This document shows, in pieces, positions 1 to 8,779 of a stretch of DNA of 34,853 nucleotides (position 1 is its first letter; every line of letters begins with the position of its first letter). Made by a program: the position numbers and the translations under genes. The notes beneath the pieces are model-generated. The model was given only the letters and a program-made list of their open reading frames with translations, was not told where the DNA came from and made no database searches. Origin of the DNA: Rhodocyclales bacterium RIFCSPLOWO2_02_FULL_63_24 (GTDB taxonomy: Bacteria; Pseudomonadota; Gammaproteobacteria; Burkholderiales; Rhodocyclaceae); the NCBI GenBank assembly GCA_001828935.1, contig MHZX01000058.1, positions 1-34,853 of the forward strand. The letters run 5' to 3'.

Positions 1-98
1 ATATCCAATAACAGGCCCAAAAATCCATAAATCCTTCAGTAATAACAGATGGTTGCCGCTGCCTTTGTAAGTACGGCAGCGCGGAACTTCAGACTAGG

Positions 99-323
99 CT
101 ACCCCTTTGATCGAGGCAAGGGGGAGCCGAACCGAGAGGGGCTCACGGACTCGTCGTCGCGCACATCCATTTCGATCAACTCGACACCGGACAAGGGTTT
201 GGTTTTGGCGACGCTGCGCACGGTGCCGAAGACCCGACATCCCCGCATTGCAAACCGCTCCGCGGTGGTGCGCCCAATGCCGGACGATACGCCGGTAACG
301 ACGACGGCTGAAGATTGCGACAT
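99..323 (-). pseudogene. Truncated short-chain dehydrogenase (N-terminal fragment)
   Basis: The first ~60 residues are a typical SDR Rossmann start: a VVVTGVSSGIG nucleotide-binding motif near residues 7-17, then a FGTVR segment and an acidic EMDVRDD strand end. After DDESVS the homology stops, and about ten unrelated residues lead to a stop, giving ~74 aa against ~250 for the family. The catalytic Ser and YxxxK are therefore missing. The start at 323 has a good AAGGAG ribosome site. The gene follows the efflux permease on the same strand after an 83-base gap, so it was probably the fourth gene of that operon. The break lies near position 140, and sequence to its left is less GC-rich, suggesting a deletion or insertion boundary. 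The family call is clear; loss of function is inferred from the truncation. Confidence 0.75.
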
Positions 324-406
324 GGTTGCTCCTTCTTGTGGTGGGTTAGAGACGTGCGACTTACGCTGGAAAGCACTTGCCAAATCCTTTAGTCGCGGCA
401 GGTTCG

Positions 407-3400
407 TTACGCGGAACGCTCGACCTTGAACCAGGCCGCATAGAGGGCAGGAACGAAGCCGAGCGTCAGGACGGTCGCCACGACAAGGCCACCCATGATC
501 GAAATCGCCATCGGCCCCCAGAAGACGCTGTGCGAAAGCGGGATCATCGCCAGGATGGCGGCCGCGGCCGTCAAGACCACGGGGCGAGTGCGGCGCGCGG
601 TGGCACCGACGATGGCCTGCCACGGCTGAACGCCGGAGCCGATGTCCCGCTCGATCTGGTCGACGAGGATCACCGAGTTGCGCATGATCATGCCGCCCAG
701 GGCAATCACCCCGAGCAAGGCGACAAAGCCGAACGGCGCATTGAAGGTGAGCAACGCCGGCACCACACCGATCAACCCCAGCGGCGCTGTCATGAAGACC
801 ATGAACATCCGGGAGAAGCTTTGCAGCTGCATCATCAGCAACACCAGCATGACCAGGAACATCGCCGGGAAGATGGCGAGCAGGGCTGTGTTCGCCTTGT
901 CGCTTTCCTCGATCGCGCCGCCCTTTTCGATCCGGTATCCCGATGGCAAGTCGTCCAACACCGGCTTTAGCGACGGCCAGATCTGCTCGGTGGCATAGGG
1001 CCCCTGCACGCCGTCGGCCAAGTCGCTGCGCACGGTGATCGCCATGTTCCGATTCCAGCGCCAGAGCACAGGCTCCTCGAAGGCCGGCTCGATCGTGGCG
1101 ATCTGCGACAGCGGCACTACCGCGCCGGTCCGGGAAAACAGATTGATGTCGCGAAGACTGCCCAGCTTCTTGCGCTCGTCGGCGTCGGCGCGTATCACGA
1201 CGTCGATCAATTCCTCGCCGCGTCTGACTTGCGTGACGGGCGCCCCGGAGAGGACGGTTTGCAGCGCGCCGGATACCTCGGCGGAAGAAAGGCCGAGCAG
1301 GCGGGCCTTGTCCTGGTCGACACGAACGCGCAAGGTGCGAGCGCGCTCGTTCCAGTTGAGCTGAGTGTCGCGCACCAGCCCACTCTGCCTCACGATGTCC
1401 CGCACGCGGTAGGCGATTCCCCTGACGGTATCGGCATCCGGGCCGATGACCCGAAACTGGACCGGGAAGCCCACCGGAGGGCCGAATTCAAGCCGCAGCA
1501 CCCGGCCGCGAACGAGCGGCTGCGCCTCGTCGCGAGCGAAGTAGTCGAGCAAGCGGGTGCGCAAAGCCTCGCGCGCCTCGGTGCCGGAGGTCATGATCAC
1601 GAACTGCGCGTAGCCCGGATTGGGAAGTTCCGGTTCCAGCGACAGGTAAAAACGCGGCGCCCCTGCACCCGTATAGACCGTGAAGTGTTTCGCGTCCGGA
1701 TCCTGCGCCAGCAGCTTTTCGAAGATCTGGACTTGTTCCTGCGTCGATTGAAACGACGCGCCCTCCTTCATGCGCAGCTCGACCATCAGCTCCGGGCGGG
1801 AGGCGGTGGGAAAGAACTGCTGCTGGACCAGCAGCATGCCGGCACCGGCAAGGAGGAACAGGGCACCCGTCGCGGAGAGTACCTTCCAGCGGTGCGCGAC
1901 GCATGAATCGACCCAGCGGCGCAGGCGGCGGTACGCCGGTCGATCATAGGGATCGCCATGGCTGCCGTGCGCCATGTTTGCCGGCAGCAGCATCACCCCG
2001 AGATAGGGCGTGAACACCACCGCAACGAACCAGGACGCGATCAAGGCCACGCCGACCACCCAGAAGATGCCTCCCGCATACTCCCCGGCGATCGACTTGG
2101 CGAACCCCACCGGCATGAAGCCGGCCACGGTGATGATGGTGCCCGTCAGCATGGGAAAGGCCGTCGAGGTATAGGCGAAGGTTGCGGCTTTGACGCGGTC
2201 CCATCCCTGCTCCATCTTTACGACCATCATCTCCACCGCGATGATGGCGTCATCGACCAGCAAGCCGAGCGCGATGATGAGCGAGCCGAGCGAGATGCGG
2301 TCGAGGTTCCAGCCGGCCAGATACATGACGATCAGCACGATCCCCAGCACCAGCGGCACCGACGCCGCGACCACGAGGCCCGCGCGCCGTCCCAGCGACA
2401 GGAAAGATACGCCCAGCACGATAGCCAAGGCTTCGAGGAAGGACTTTTCGAATTCCCAAACCGACTCCTCGACCACGCGCGGCTGGTCGGCATACTTTTC
2501 CACGCTGATGCCGCTTGGCAGGCTCTCCTGGATGGCCGCCATCCTTGCGTCGACGGCCTGGCCGACCTTCAGGATGTTGGCATTGGGACTCATGGTCGTG
2601 GCGATCACCAGCGCCGGATGACCGTTGTGCCGAATCGCGTAGCTCGGGGGATCCTCATAGCCGGCGCGTACCGTCGAGATGTCCGAAAGCCGCAGCAGCC
2701 GGCCACCCGCCTCGATGCTGACCTTCGCCACATCCGCGGCGCTGCGGAACGCCCCGTCGACGCGGGCGAAGACACGGTCCGAGCCGGTATCCACCGAGCC
2801 CGAGGGGCTCATCAGGTTTTGCCTGGCCAGCGCGTCCATCACATCCTGGGGCGTCATGCCCAGCGCCGCGAGTCGTTTTGTCGACAATTCGACGAAAACC
2901 TTTTCCGGCTGCTTGCCGAGGATGTCGACCTTGCTCAAGGTCGGCACGGCCTGCAGGTCGACCTTGATCTTCTCGGCGTATTCGAGGAGTTCCGCCATGG
3001 TGAGGCCATCCCCGCGCACGGCGTAAAGCGACATGTAGACGTCGTTGTACTCGTCGTTGTAATACGGGCCGCGTACGCCGTCGGGCAGCTCCTGCCGGAC
3101 GTCGCCGATCTTCTTGCGCGCCTGGTACCAGGCCTCCCTCAGTTCCTCTCGGGACATGCGGCCTTTCATGCGCAGGGAAATGGCGCCGTAGCCTTGACGC
3201 GAGAAAGTCTTCACGAAATCGAAGCCGTCGAGTTCGCGCAAGCGGCGTTCGATCCGGTTCATGACTTCGTCTTGGACCTCCTGCGCCGTGGCCCCCGGCC
3301 AAATGACTACCGCCGTCATCATTGGCGCATTGAAGGTCGGGTCTTCCGAGCGGCCGAGCTTGGTGTAGGAAAATATCCCCGTGACGAGGATCGCGAGGAT

Positions 3401-3460
3401 CATGAACAGCACCATGGAGCGGTGCGTGACTGCCCAGGCCGAGAGGTTGTATCCCTTCAC
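407..3460 (-). CDS. RND multidrug efflux permease (HAE1-like inner membrane subunit)
   Basis: This is an inner-membrane proton-driven efflux transporter of 1017 aa, the usual RND length. It shows an N-terminal transmembrane helix (about residues 15-32), a large periplasmic domain beginning with WPGATAQEVQDEV, and a TM4 proton-relay pair LLVDDAII at D403-D404. A second half repeats the helix-loop-helices pattern and ends in a helix bundle around GLIGVVPALL. I chose the GTG at 3460 rather than upstream ATGs: it lies in a GTGA overlap with the adaptor stop, has GGGGAG upstream, and starts directly before the first helix. The gene is third in the operon outer membrane factor-adaptor-permease. Sequence character is closer to drug pumps (TriC-like) than heavy-metal pumps; the substrate cannot be told from sequence. 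Confidence 0.93.
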   Translation of the reverse strand: MKGYNLSAWAVTHRSMVLFMILAILVTGIFSYTKLGRSEDPTFNAPMMTAVVIWPGATAQEVQDEVMNRIERRLRELDGFDFVKTFSRQGYGAISLRMKGRMSREELREAWYQARKKIGDVRQELPDGVRGPYYNDEYNDVYMSLYAVRGDGLTMAELLEYAEKIKVDLQAVPTLSKVDILGKQPEKVFVELSTKRLAALGMTPQDVMDALARQNLMSPSGSVDTGSDRVFARVDGAFRSAADVAKVSIEAGGRLLRLSDISTVRAGYEDPPSYAIRHNGHPALVIATTMSPNANILKVGQAVDARMAAIQESLPSGISVEKYADQPRVVEESVWEFEKSFLEALAIVLGVSFLSLGRRAGLVVAASVPLVLGIVLIVMYLAGWNLDRISLGSLIIALGLLVDDAIIAVEMMVVKMEQGWDRVKAATFAYTSTAFPMLTGTIITVAGFMPVGFAKSIAGEYAGGIFWVVGVALIASWFVAVVFTPYLGVMLLPANMAHGSHGDPYDRPAYRRLRRWVDSCVAHRWKVLSATGALFLLAGAGMLLVQQQFFPTASRPELMVELRMKEGASFQSTQEQVQIFEKLLAQDPDAKHFTVYTGAGAPRFYLSLEPELPNPGYAQFVIMTSGTEAREALRTRLLDYFARDEAQPLVRGRVLRLEFGPPVGFPVQFRVIGPDADTVRGIAYRVRDIVRQSGLVRDTQLNWNERARTLRVRVDQDKARLLGLSSAEVSGALQTVLSGAPVTQVRRGEELIDVVIRADADERKKLGSLRDINLFSRTGAVVPLSQIATIEPAFEEPVLWRWNRNMAITVRSDLADGVQGPYATEQIWPSLKPVLDDLPSGYRIEKGGAIEESDKANTALLAIFPAMFLVMLVLLMMQLQSFSRMFMVFMTAPLGLIGVVPALLTFNAPFGFVALLGVIALGGMIMRNSVILVDQIERDIGSGVQPWQAIVGATARRTRPVVLTAAAAILAMIPLSHSVFWGPMAISIMGGLVVATVLTLGFVPALYAAWFKVERSA

Positions 3461-4626
3461 GACCGCTCCCCAGGCGCGCCCGCCTTTGCCGATCGAGCCT
3501 CGGATACGCCGAGATTCATGCCGCTCGCGCTGCGTTCGATGGGGGAGACGTTGAGCCCGGCATCGAGCTTCTGTATGCCAGCCGAGACAACCTTCGCGCC
3601 GTCCGGCAGTCCGCGAACCAGGACGGCCTCGTCGGTGTAGCCGATCACCTCCACCGGCTTCGCCACCACGCGCTTTCCCGAGTCGTCCACCTGCCATACG
3701 ATGGCCTTGCCATCGGTCTTGAGAAGCGCCGTCGCGGGCAGCAATGCCGCAGGCGCGTCGCCCTTTCCTGCAAGTAGCAGGTTGGCCGTCGTACCGAGAT
3801 GCAGAGCCTGACGCAGCGCTGGAGACTTGTCGACGACGCTGAAGCGCGCGCGGAACGTGCGCGTCTGGGCCGCGGCCGATGGGGCAAGCTCCCGCAGCTT
3901 GAGCGGAACGACGAGGTCGGGCACATCCCAGAAGCTTGCAGACGCTGCCAGCGAGCGTGCATCCCGAGCCATCTCTTCGGGGAGATCCGCCACCACCTCA
4001 AGCTCGGACGGTCGAGCGATGGTGACGACGGGCTGCCCTTCGGCGACGACTTGACCGATTTCGAAGCGCACGGAGGTCACGACGCCGTCGAACTCCGCGA
4101 AGAGCGTCGCGTACTTCGCCCGGTTGCGCGCCAGATCCGATTGGCGTTGCGCCTGGGCTTGGCGTGCTGCCGCTGCATCGGCTCTGGCCTTTTGCCGTTC
4201 GTGATCGGCCACGGCGACCGAATGGTCGGAAAGCAGGCGCCGGAAGCGCGCCTCGTCGGCCGCCGCCTGCTCGGCGTCGGCGCGAGCCGCCTGCAATTGG
4301 TCCTCGGCCGCGTGTGCCGCCAATTCATAGTCGGCCGCATCGAGACGTGCGAGCGGCTGCCCCGCCTTGACCATCTGTCCGACCTCGACCAGTCGGATCA
4401 CGACTTTCCCAGCGGTTCGGAAGCCCTGGTCCGACTCGTAGCGGGCGCGCACGACGCCCGTGAATGCCCGTTCCTGCCCGCCGGGAAGATTGCGCACCGT
4501 CGTCACCAGAACGGGATGCGGCTTTGCCTGCGGCGTCGGCTTTTCGCCGCAGGCCGCAAGACCGGCGATCACTGCGAAAGCGAATGCGGTCGTTGCCGCG
4601 CCTCTGTATTTCGGTGTTCCAATCAT
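3457..4626 (-). CDS. RND efflux periplasmic adaptor (HlyD/AcrA family lipoprotein)
   Basis: This 389-aa membrane fusion protein links the inner-membrane pump to the outer-membrane channel. The N-terminus is a lipoprotein signal ending in LAAC, with Cys at about residue 26, so the mature protein should be lipid-anchored in the periplasm. A biotinyl-lipoyl-like half (VVIRLVEVGQMVKAGQPLARLD) is followed by an Ala/Gln/Arg-rich alpha-hairpin around residues 100-165 and the returning lipoyl half. Beta-barrel and membrane-proximal domains complete the fold, containing a VVSAGIQKLDAGLNV segment. Its start overlaps the outer membrane factor stop by 4 bases (ATGA), and its own stop overlaps the permease start by 4 bases, indicating translational coupling. 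Confidence 0.92.
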   Translation of the reverse strand: MIGTPKYRGAATTAFAFAVIAGLAACGEKPTPQAKPHPVLVTTVRNLPGGQERAFTGVVRARYESDQGFRTAGKVVIRLVEVGQMVKAGQPLARLDAADYELAAHAAEDQLQAARADAEQAAADEARFRRLLSDHSVAVADHERQKARADAAAARQAQAQRQSDLARNRAKYATLFAEFDGVVTSVRFEIGQVVAEGQPVVTIARPSELEVVADLPEEMARDARSLAASASFWDVPDLVVPLKLRELAPSAAAQTRTFRARFSVVDKSPALRQALHLGTTANLLLAGKGDAPAALLPATALLKTDGKAIVWQVDDSGKRVVAKPVEVIGYTDEAVLVRGLPDGAKVVSAGIQKLDAGLNVSPIERSASGMNLGVSEARSAKAGAPGERS

Positions 4627-6119
4627 TGTTCCGCTCCAGAAGGTGAACTCGTTGCGACTTGCGCGCTGGCCGGAGCAGGCAACGCCTCCCAGCCTCCGCC
4701 CAGCGCCTTGTAGAGGTGCACGTAGCCGATGGCTCGGTCCGCCTTGGCCTCGGCCAGAGCCAGTTCGGTGGCTAGCCTGGCGCGCTGCACGTCGAGCAAC
4801 TGAAGCAGGTCGATCTGTCCCTCCCGGAACAAGGATGTTGCGTGGCCGACCGCCTTGTCCCGCTGCCGTGCTGTCGCGGCCAGCGCGTCCACCCGCCGCC
4901 GTTCTCCGGCCATGACGACGAGGCTGTTCTCGACGTCTTCGACGGCACCGAGAATCGCCTTCTCGTAGAACAACAGGGCTTCGCGCTCCTTGGCGGATTG
5001 CGCCTCGACGCCGGCGCGGACCCGCCCCGCGTTGAACAGCGGTAGCCCGAAGGCCAGGGCCGCGTTGGAGTAGCGCGACGCCGGAAGATCGAGGGTGTCG
5101 TTGAGCATCAAGCTCTGGCGACCGAACAAGATGCTGAGGAATATCTTCGGGAAGAGATTGGATTTCGCCTCGGCCAGGCGCGAGGATTCCGCGGCAAGGC
5201 GCTGCTCGGCGGCAAGGAGGTCCGGCCGCCGCTGCAATAGATCGGCCGGCTGCCCGCTGAGAGGATCCTCAGGAAGCGCCCAACGGAAGCCGTCCGTCGC
5301 GTGAAGCTCGGGAACCGGCAGCGACGGATCCGATCCGGTGAGCACGGCCATGCGACCTTCCGTGACCGCCATCAGCGTACGCAAGGCAGGCAGTGCAGCC
5401 TCCAGGTTCAGCGCCTCGCCGGCAGCCCGCGCCACGTCGAACTCGCTCGCCATGCCCTCCCGGTGGCGGCTGCGGGTCATGCGCTCGGTATCGCGCTGAG
5501 TTCGCAGCAATGACTCGAGGATTTCGAGCCGTTGCCGCGCGCCTTGCCACAGGAAATACTGCCGCGCGACCTCCGCGCTGGCGATCAACTGCGCCCCGGC
5601 GATTCCATGCGCGGCGGCCTCCGCCTCCCTTGCCGCCGCATCCGCCGCCGCGCTCGCGCCACCAAACAGATCGATTTCCCACGCCACGTCGAAACCTGTC
5701 CGGCTGGCCTTGATGTCCGGCATCGATTGCTTCACTTGTGGCGGAAGACCGGTGCTGCTGTCGGCACGGGCCGCGGCGAGATTGACGCTCGGCAAAAGCC
5801 GGGAGTCCGCCGCCACCGTACCGGCCCGCGCTTGTCGCGCCCTTTCCACCGCAATGCGGATGTCGTGATTCGCCCGTGCGGTACGTTCCACCAGATGCAC
5901 CAGTCGTACGTCCTGGAATTGGTGCCACCAGCCGAGGTCCGTCTTCGGAGCGGCGGCGGGCGCATTCCCGCCATGCCGATACGCCGCACTCGGCGAGACC
6001 TGCGGCCTCGGAATGTCAGGATCGGTAGCGCACCCGCCCAAGGCGAGCGCAGCAACCATCGCCAGGGAGAGGGCTCCCTCGCGTGCCACGGCCACTGCGG
6101 CCTTATGTCCGTTTTCCAT
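4623..6119 (-). CDS. Outer membrane efflux factor (OprM/NodT-type lipoprotein)
   Basis: This is the outer membrane channel of the tripartite pump, 498 aa. The N-terminus has a lipoprotein signal with lipobox ALGGC (Cys about residue 30). The body carries the two OEP repeats of the TolC family: long helical stretches with frequent Ala/Arg/Glu, an AWEIDLFGG motif in the first repeat, and an RPDLLAAEQRL motif opening the second. It is the first gene of the efflux operon, next to the divergent TetR regulator. The start ATG at 6119 has a GAGG sequence about six bases upstream and lies just downstream of the predicted promoter at 6159-6186. Confidence 0.92.
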   Translation of the reverse strand: MENGHKAAVAVAREGALSLAMVAALALGGCATDPDIPRPQVSPSAAYRHGGNAPAAAPKTDLGWWHQFQDVRLVHLVERTARANHDIRIAVERARQARAGTVAADSRLLPSVNLAAARADSSTGLPPQVKQSMPDIKASRTGFDVAWEIDLFGGASAAADAAAREAEAAAHGIAGAQLIASAEVARQYFLWQGARQRLEILESLLRTQRDTERMTRSRHREGMASEFDVARAAGEALNLEAALPALRTLMAVTEGRMAVLTGSDPSLPVPELHATDGFRWALPEDPLSGQPADLLQRRPDLLAAEQRLAAESSRLAEAKSNLFPKIFLSILFGRQSLMLNDTLDLPASRYSNAALAFGLPLFNAGRVRAGVEAQSAKEREALLFYEKAILGAVEDVENSLVVMAGERRRVDALAATARQRDKAVGHATSLFREGQIDLLQLLDVQRARLATELALAEAKADRAIGYVHLYKALGGGWEALPAPASAQVATSSPSGAEQ

Positions 6120-6128
6120 GCTCGCCTC

Positions 6129-6156
6129 AATTACTATACTGTGTGGTAAAGTAATT
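6129..6156. promoter_or_regulatory. Inverted repeat in the efflux operon leader
   Basis: AATTACT at 6129-6135 and AGTAATT at 6150-6156 form a perfect 7-base inverted repeat with a 14-base spacer. It lies between the predicted -10 of the efflux promoter and the outer membrane factor start codon. It could be a second regulator site or a leader hairpin; nothing else supports a choice. Confidence 0.35.
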
Positions 6157-6158
6157 GC

Positions 6159-6186
6159 ATTCTACATCTATTTACTGAACGGTCAA
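6159..6186 (-). promoter_or_regulatory. Predicted sigma70 promoter of the efflux operon
   Basis: Read on the minus strand, TTGACC (6186-6181) and TAGAAT (6164-6159) each match the sigma70 consensus at 5 of 6 positions, with a 16-base spacer. The element is 40 bases upstream of the outer membrane factor start. Its -35 lies inside the imperfect palindrome at 6174-6188. Confidence 0.6.
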
Positions 6187-6188
6187 GT
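6174..6188. promoter_or_regulatory. Candidate TetR operator
   Basis: ACTGAACGGTCAAGT is an imperfect palindrome: 10 of 14 non-central positions are symmetric, with arms ACT..AC and GT..AGT. It covers the -35 of the efflux promoter and ends 5 bases before the tetR start codon. This is the expected place for a TetR protein to repress both transcripts. Function is inferred from position. Confidence 0.45.
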
Positions 6189-6193
6189 TAAGT

Positions 6194-6817
6194 ATGAATA
6201 CCGATGTTCCCAGGCGCGGCCGACCGCGCGACCCGGAGCGCCTCAAGCGTGTGCTGGAGGCCGCAGCCCAGCAGTTTCTGGAACACGGCCTGGAGCGGGC
6301 GAGCGTCGAGGCGATCGCCAAGGCGTCCGGCGTGTCGAAGGTGACGATCTACAGCTACTTCCCGACCAAGGAGGCGCTGTTCGAGGCGGCCGTCGCGAGT
6401 TGCACGGAGGAGGTCTTTGCCTCGATCCCTCGCGGAGCGCTCGATCCCCGCGATCCGGAAAATGCCCTCACGCTGATCGGGAAGGCGTTTTTGCAACTGA
6501 AGCGATCAGACAAAGCGGTGGGAACGTTCCGCCTGATGTTCGCCGTTACTAGCCAGCATGCCGAAGCCTGCGAGGCCTTCTATCGGCAGGGCCCCGAAGA
6601 GCTGATTCACCAGGTGGCAGACTATCTGCGCGCGGCCGCGTCGGCCGGCAGCCTGTCCATCCGCAATGCCGACGAAGCCGCGGACCAGTTCTTGTCCCTG
6701 TTCCTCGGATCTGCCGACATCCGGGTCATGCTGGGTCTGGGCAAGCCCAAGGCCAGCGAAGACGCGCGGCTCATCAAAGCCAACGTGGATTTGTTCTTGC
6801 GCGCCTACGCGAAGTAG
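6194..6817 (+). CDS. TetR/AcrR family repressor, divergent from the efflux operon
   Basis: This 207-aa transcription factor has an N-terminal helix-turn-helix spanning about residues 12-60, with the family pattern SVEAIAKASGVSKVTIYSYF followed by TKEALFEAAV. The C-terminal ligand domain resembles the AefR-like type (RLMFAV...FYRQGP...GLGKP). It is transcribed away from the pump genes, with only 74 bases between the start codons, so local control of the pump is likely. No clear ribosome site precedes the ATG; the leader may be very short. The inducer is unknown. Confidence 0.9.
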   Translation: MNTDVPRRGRPRDPERLKRVLEAAAQQFLEHGLERASVEAIAKASGVSKVTIYSYFPTKEALFEAAVASCTEEVFASIPRGALDPRDPENALTLIGKAFLQLKRSDKAVGTFRLMFAVTSQHAEACEAFYRQGPEELIHQVADYLRAAASAGSLSIRNADEAADQFLSLFLGSADIRVMLGLGKPKASEDARLIKANVDLFLRAYAK

Positions 6818-6909
6818 CACAGTGCATGACCCTGACCGAGGGGCCAGGTGAGATGACGGCTTTGGGCAAGGAGTGGACCTTGTAGCCGTGAAGTCGAAGG
6901 ACCGTTCAT

Positions 6910-6981
6910 GGCCGAAAGTGTGAGTTCAGCAAATTCCCACGTTGCGGTCATTCACCCCTCGCGCTGAGTGCGGCGAACGGC
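6910..6981. repeat. Diverged direct repeat, left copy
   Basis: About 72 bases beginning GGCCGAAAGTGTGAGTTC recur in the same orientation at 8939-9012 at roughly 80% identity by eye, with one 2-base gap. The two copies bracket the amidase remnant, broken nucleotidyltransferase and antitoxin gene. They could be members of a dispersed intergenic repeat family or remnants of the ends of an inserted segment. Confidence 0.6.
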
Positions 6982-6984
6982 CAG

Positions 6985-7170
6985 TCACGCGAATTGCCGC
7001 CGCTCATAGCATTGCGTCTTGCCCGCGACCGCCGCATGAAACCGCCCGGCCAGTTGCAGTAGGTTGGCATCTGAAAACGGCAAGCCGAGCAGTTGCAGGC
7101 CGAAGGGCGGGCCGTCGGCGCGCAATCCTGCGGGCACGCTGATGGCGGCCAGGTGCAGCGGATTCCTGTC
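6985..7170 (-). pseudogene. C-terminal remnant of an amidase-signature enzyme
   Basis: Only about the last 62 residues of this gene survive. They read RNPLHLAAISVPAGLRADG, then PPFGLQLLG and a LLQLAGRF helix, the usual C-terminal pattern of amidase-signature hydrolases such as allophanate hydrolase. The frame joins directly to the broken nucleotidyltransferase at about 7165-7174, in a different reading frame. There is no start and no catalytic Ser-Ser-Lys. It is the downstream partner of a deletion or illegitimate recombination junction. Confidence 0.65.
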
Positions 7171-7711
7171 CCCGATCGGCCCATGCGAACAGTTTCAGGA
7201 TTGCAATTCCAGGCAGCGAGGCAACGGCGATTTCGATTCCGGGGCTTACTTGAACACTCACGGCGGCAGCCAAGGCATCGCCAAAGCCCGCAACGTTCAT
7301 CAACACGGCCATGTCCGGCGGCCAGGCTATGGTGTTGGGGCTGGTTTCAATTCCACCGAACGGAATCAGATCGACTTTGTACTGGTGCTCCAAGCCTTCC
7401 GGACGGAAATGCAGGCGGTGGGCCACATGTTTCGATTGCTCGAAATCGGCGTTGGCCAGCAGGGATGCCTTGATCGCTGTGAATTGATCCCAGTTGTCCA
7501 ACGCAAAGGCGAAATCCACATCGGTGGTCGCACGCCCGGCCGTCAGTCCATGCACGTGTTCGAGCAGGATGACGCGCGCCATCGCACCAACCAGAAATAC
7601 CGGAAGGCCCAGTGCTTTTGACGCTTTTTGGATTTCCTGAATCACCAATAGGGCGATCGGCTCGACCGGGCGGTCAGGCTTGGGCTTCAGCGGTCGCGAG
7701 ATAGCGGTCAT
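7004..7711 (-). pseudogene. Truncated AbiEii-like nucleotidyltransferase (toxin partner)
   Basis: The first ~180 residues look like the AbiEii/DUF1814 nucleotidyltransferase fold: FLVGAMARVILL, then TTDVDFAFAL (the DxD-type metal motif) and a later KVDLIPFG acidic strand. After ILKLFAWADR the reading frame enters out-of-frame amidase DNA and stops 55 codons later, so the helical C-terminal half usual for this ~280-300 aa family is replaced by unrelated residues. The start at 7711 overlaps the end of the antitoxin gene by 38 bases, the usual order of a type IV toxin-antitoxin pair. The NTase core is intact, so residual activity cannot be excluded. Confidence 0.65.
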
Positions 7712-8744
7712 GTATCAGCTTTGCGGCTTCCAGGTTGCGGGGGTCCAGCGTCGCTATCAGATCGGCATAGGCCAACAAGGGTGGCACCGTTTCCGGGATC
7801 GGTTTTTCGTCTTCGAAATCCCAGAAGGCGTCGAGGATTTCTATGTCGCCCTGCGGGTCTGCGCGCAGTTTGTGCCCTGCCACCAGTCGGGTCAGATTCT
7901 TCTGAGCTTGCTCCTTGTGCAGGTAGATGGTGAGTGCGTGGGGCCGCAGGTAACCGGTCAATTTCTCTGCAGCGACCTCTGCCCCCCACTGGGCGCCGTA
8001 TTTGGTGATATCGACCTCTTTCCACCAGTCGGCTTTCGGCGCGCGGAATCTTCGTGGATTGAGTTTCGGACGCAGCTTGATCGGGTAGTTCGTTACCCAC
8101 TCTTGCACCAGCTTCTGGCGCTGAAGGAGGACTCTGTCGCCCTTGCCTTTCCCCCCTGTGATGTAGCCTCTGCCATTCAGGTCGAAGAATACCCATCCCA
8201 CCGTGCCGAGCGCGACACCGGCGGCCCGATTGATGTCGCGGTAGGGTGCATTGAGCAGTTGTGGTTTGCAGAGCAGGGCGAAAAAGACGCGCAAGTTGGT
8301 TGCGGTACCTGCGCGTTTGCCCTCTGGCGCTGCCAGGTGCAAGTCTTCTCCTGCAATGGGTCGCTGTCCTTTCACCAGAACAAACAATCCGGGGCCTCGC
8401 AGATAGGCATTGCCCATGGTGTCGATAAATTGCAGATCGAGTTCGCGGCATTTTTCGGCAGCTTCTGCGGTGACGCGGGGTGCTACCAGAAGCAGTTGAT
8501 CGCCATACTGGGCGCACTGACGCTTGATATCCCCCAGGATTGCGAAGCGATCGACGCGTTTGATTTCGGCCAGATAGGGATAGCGCTGTCCGTTTGCTTC
8601 GACTTCGATCCGAGCGTCCGCACGAAAACCCTGGGCCACCATCGGCTCTCGTTCAATCACCTGGCCGGCAATACCTGTTGTCCTGTGCAACGCGTCCAAG
8701 GCTCGCTGCAACATTGCCTGCCATTTATCGTTAGGCGGGTTCAT
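7674..8744 (-). CDS. AbiEi-like antitoxin/transcriptional autoregulator (type IV TA)
   Basis: This ~356-aa protein resembles AbiEi/COG4861-type antitoxins: a central helical region (NAPYRDINRAAGVALGTVGWVFFDL, in part a winged-helix pattern), a GRGYITGGKG turn, and a C-terminal domain that ends in the overlap with the nucleotidyltransferase. The N-terminal part contains AEIKRVDRFAILGDIKRQ, a restriction-enzyme-like segment. The start is uncertain: ATG at 8744 or GTG at 8768, neither with a clear ribosome site. Two palindromes lie upstream, matching the known habit of AbiEi proteins of binding paired inverted repeats to repress their own promoter. The antitoxin survives whole although its partner is broken. 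Confidence 0.7.
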   Translation of the reverse strand: MNPPNDKWQAMLQRALDALHRTTGIAGQVIEREPMVAQGFRADARIEVEANGQRYPYLAEIKRVDRFAILGDIKRQCAQYGDQLLLVAPRVTAEAAEKCRELDLQFIDTMGNAYLRGPGLFVLVKGQRPIAGEDLHLAAPEGKRAGTATNLRVFFALLCKPQLLNAPYRDINRAAGVALGTVGWVFFDLNGRGYITGGKGKGDRVLLQRQKLVQEWVTNYPIKLRPKLNPRRFRAPKADWWKEVDITKYGAQWGAEVAAEKLTGYLRPHALTIYLHKEQAQKNLTRLVAGHKLRADPQGDIEILDAFWDFEDEKPIPETVPPLLAYADLIATLDPRNLEAAKLIHDRYLATAEAQA

Positions 8745-8762
8745 TGTTCGGAATTTATATTT

Positions 8763-8779
8763 GTTCACGTTACGTGAAC
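8763..8779. promoter_or_regulatory. Palindrome 1, candidate AbiEi operator
   Basis: GTTCACGTTACGTGAAC has perfect 7-base arms around a 3-base centre. It overlaps the predicted -10 of the antitoxin promoter. A second copy differing at 2 of 17 positions lies 68 bases upstream. Confidence 0.6.

Noticed and set aside
1958-3640. Plus-strand open frame of 560 codons opposite the efflux permease
   Set aside because: It is exactly antisense to a well-conserved RND gene, and its residue content (His/Asp/Arg-rich) is that of GC-rich antisense shadow frames.
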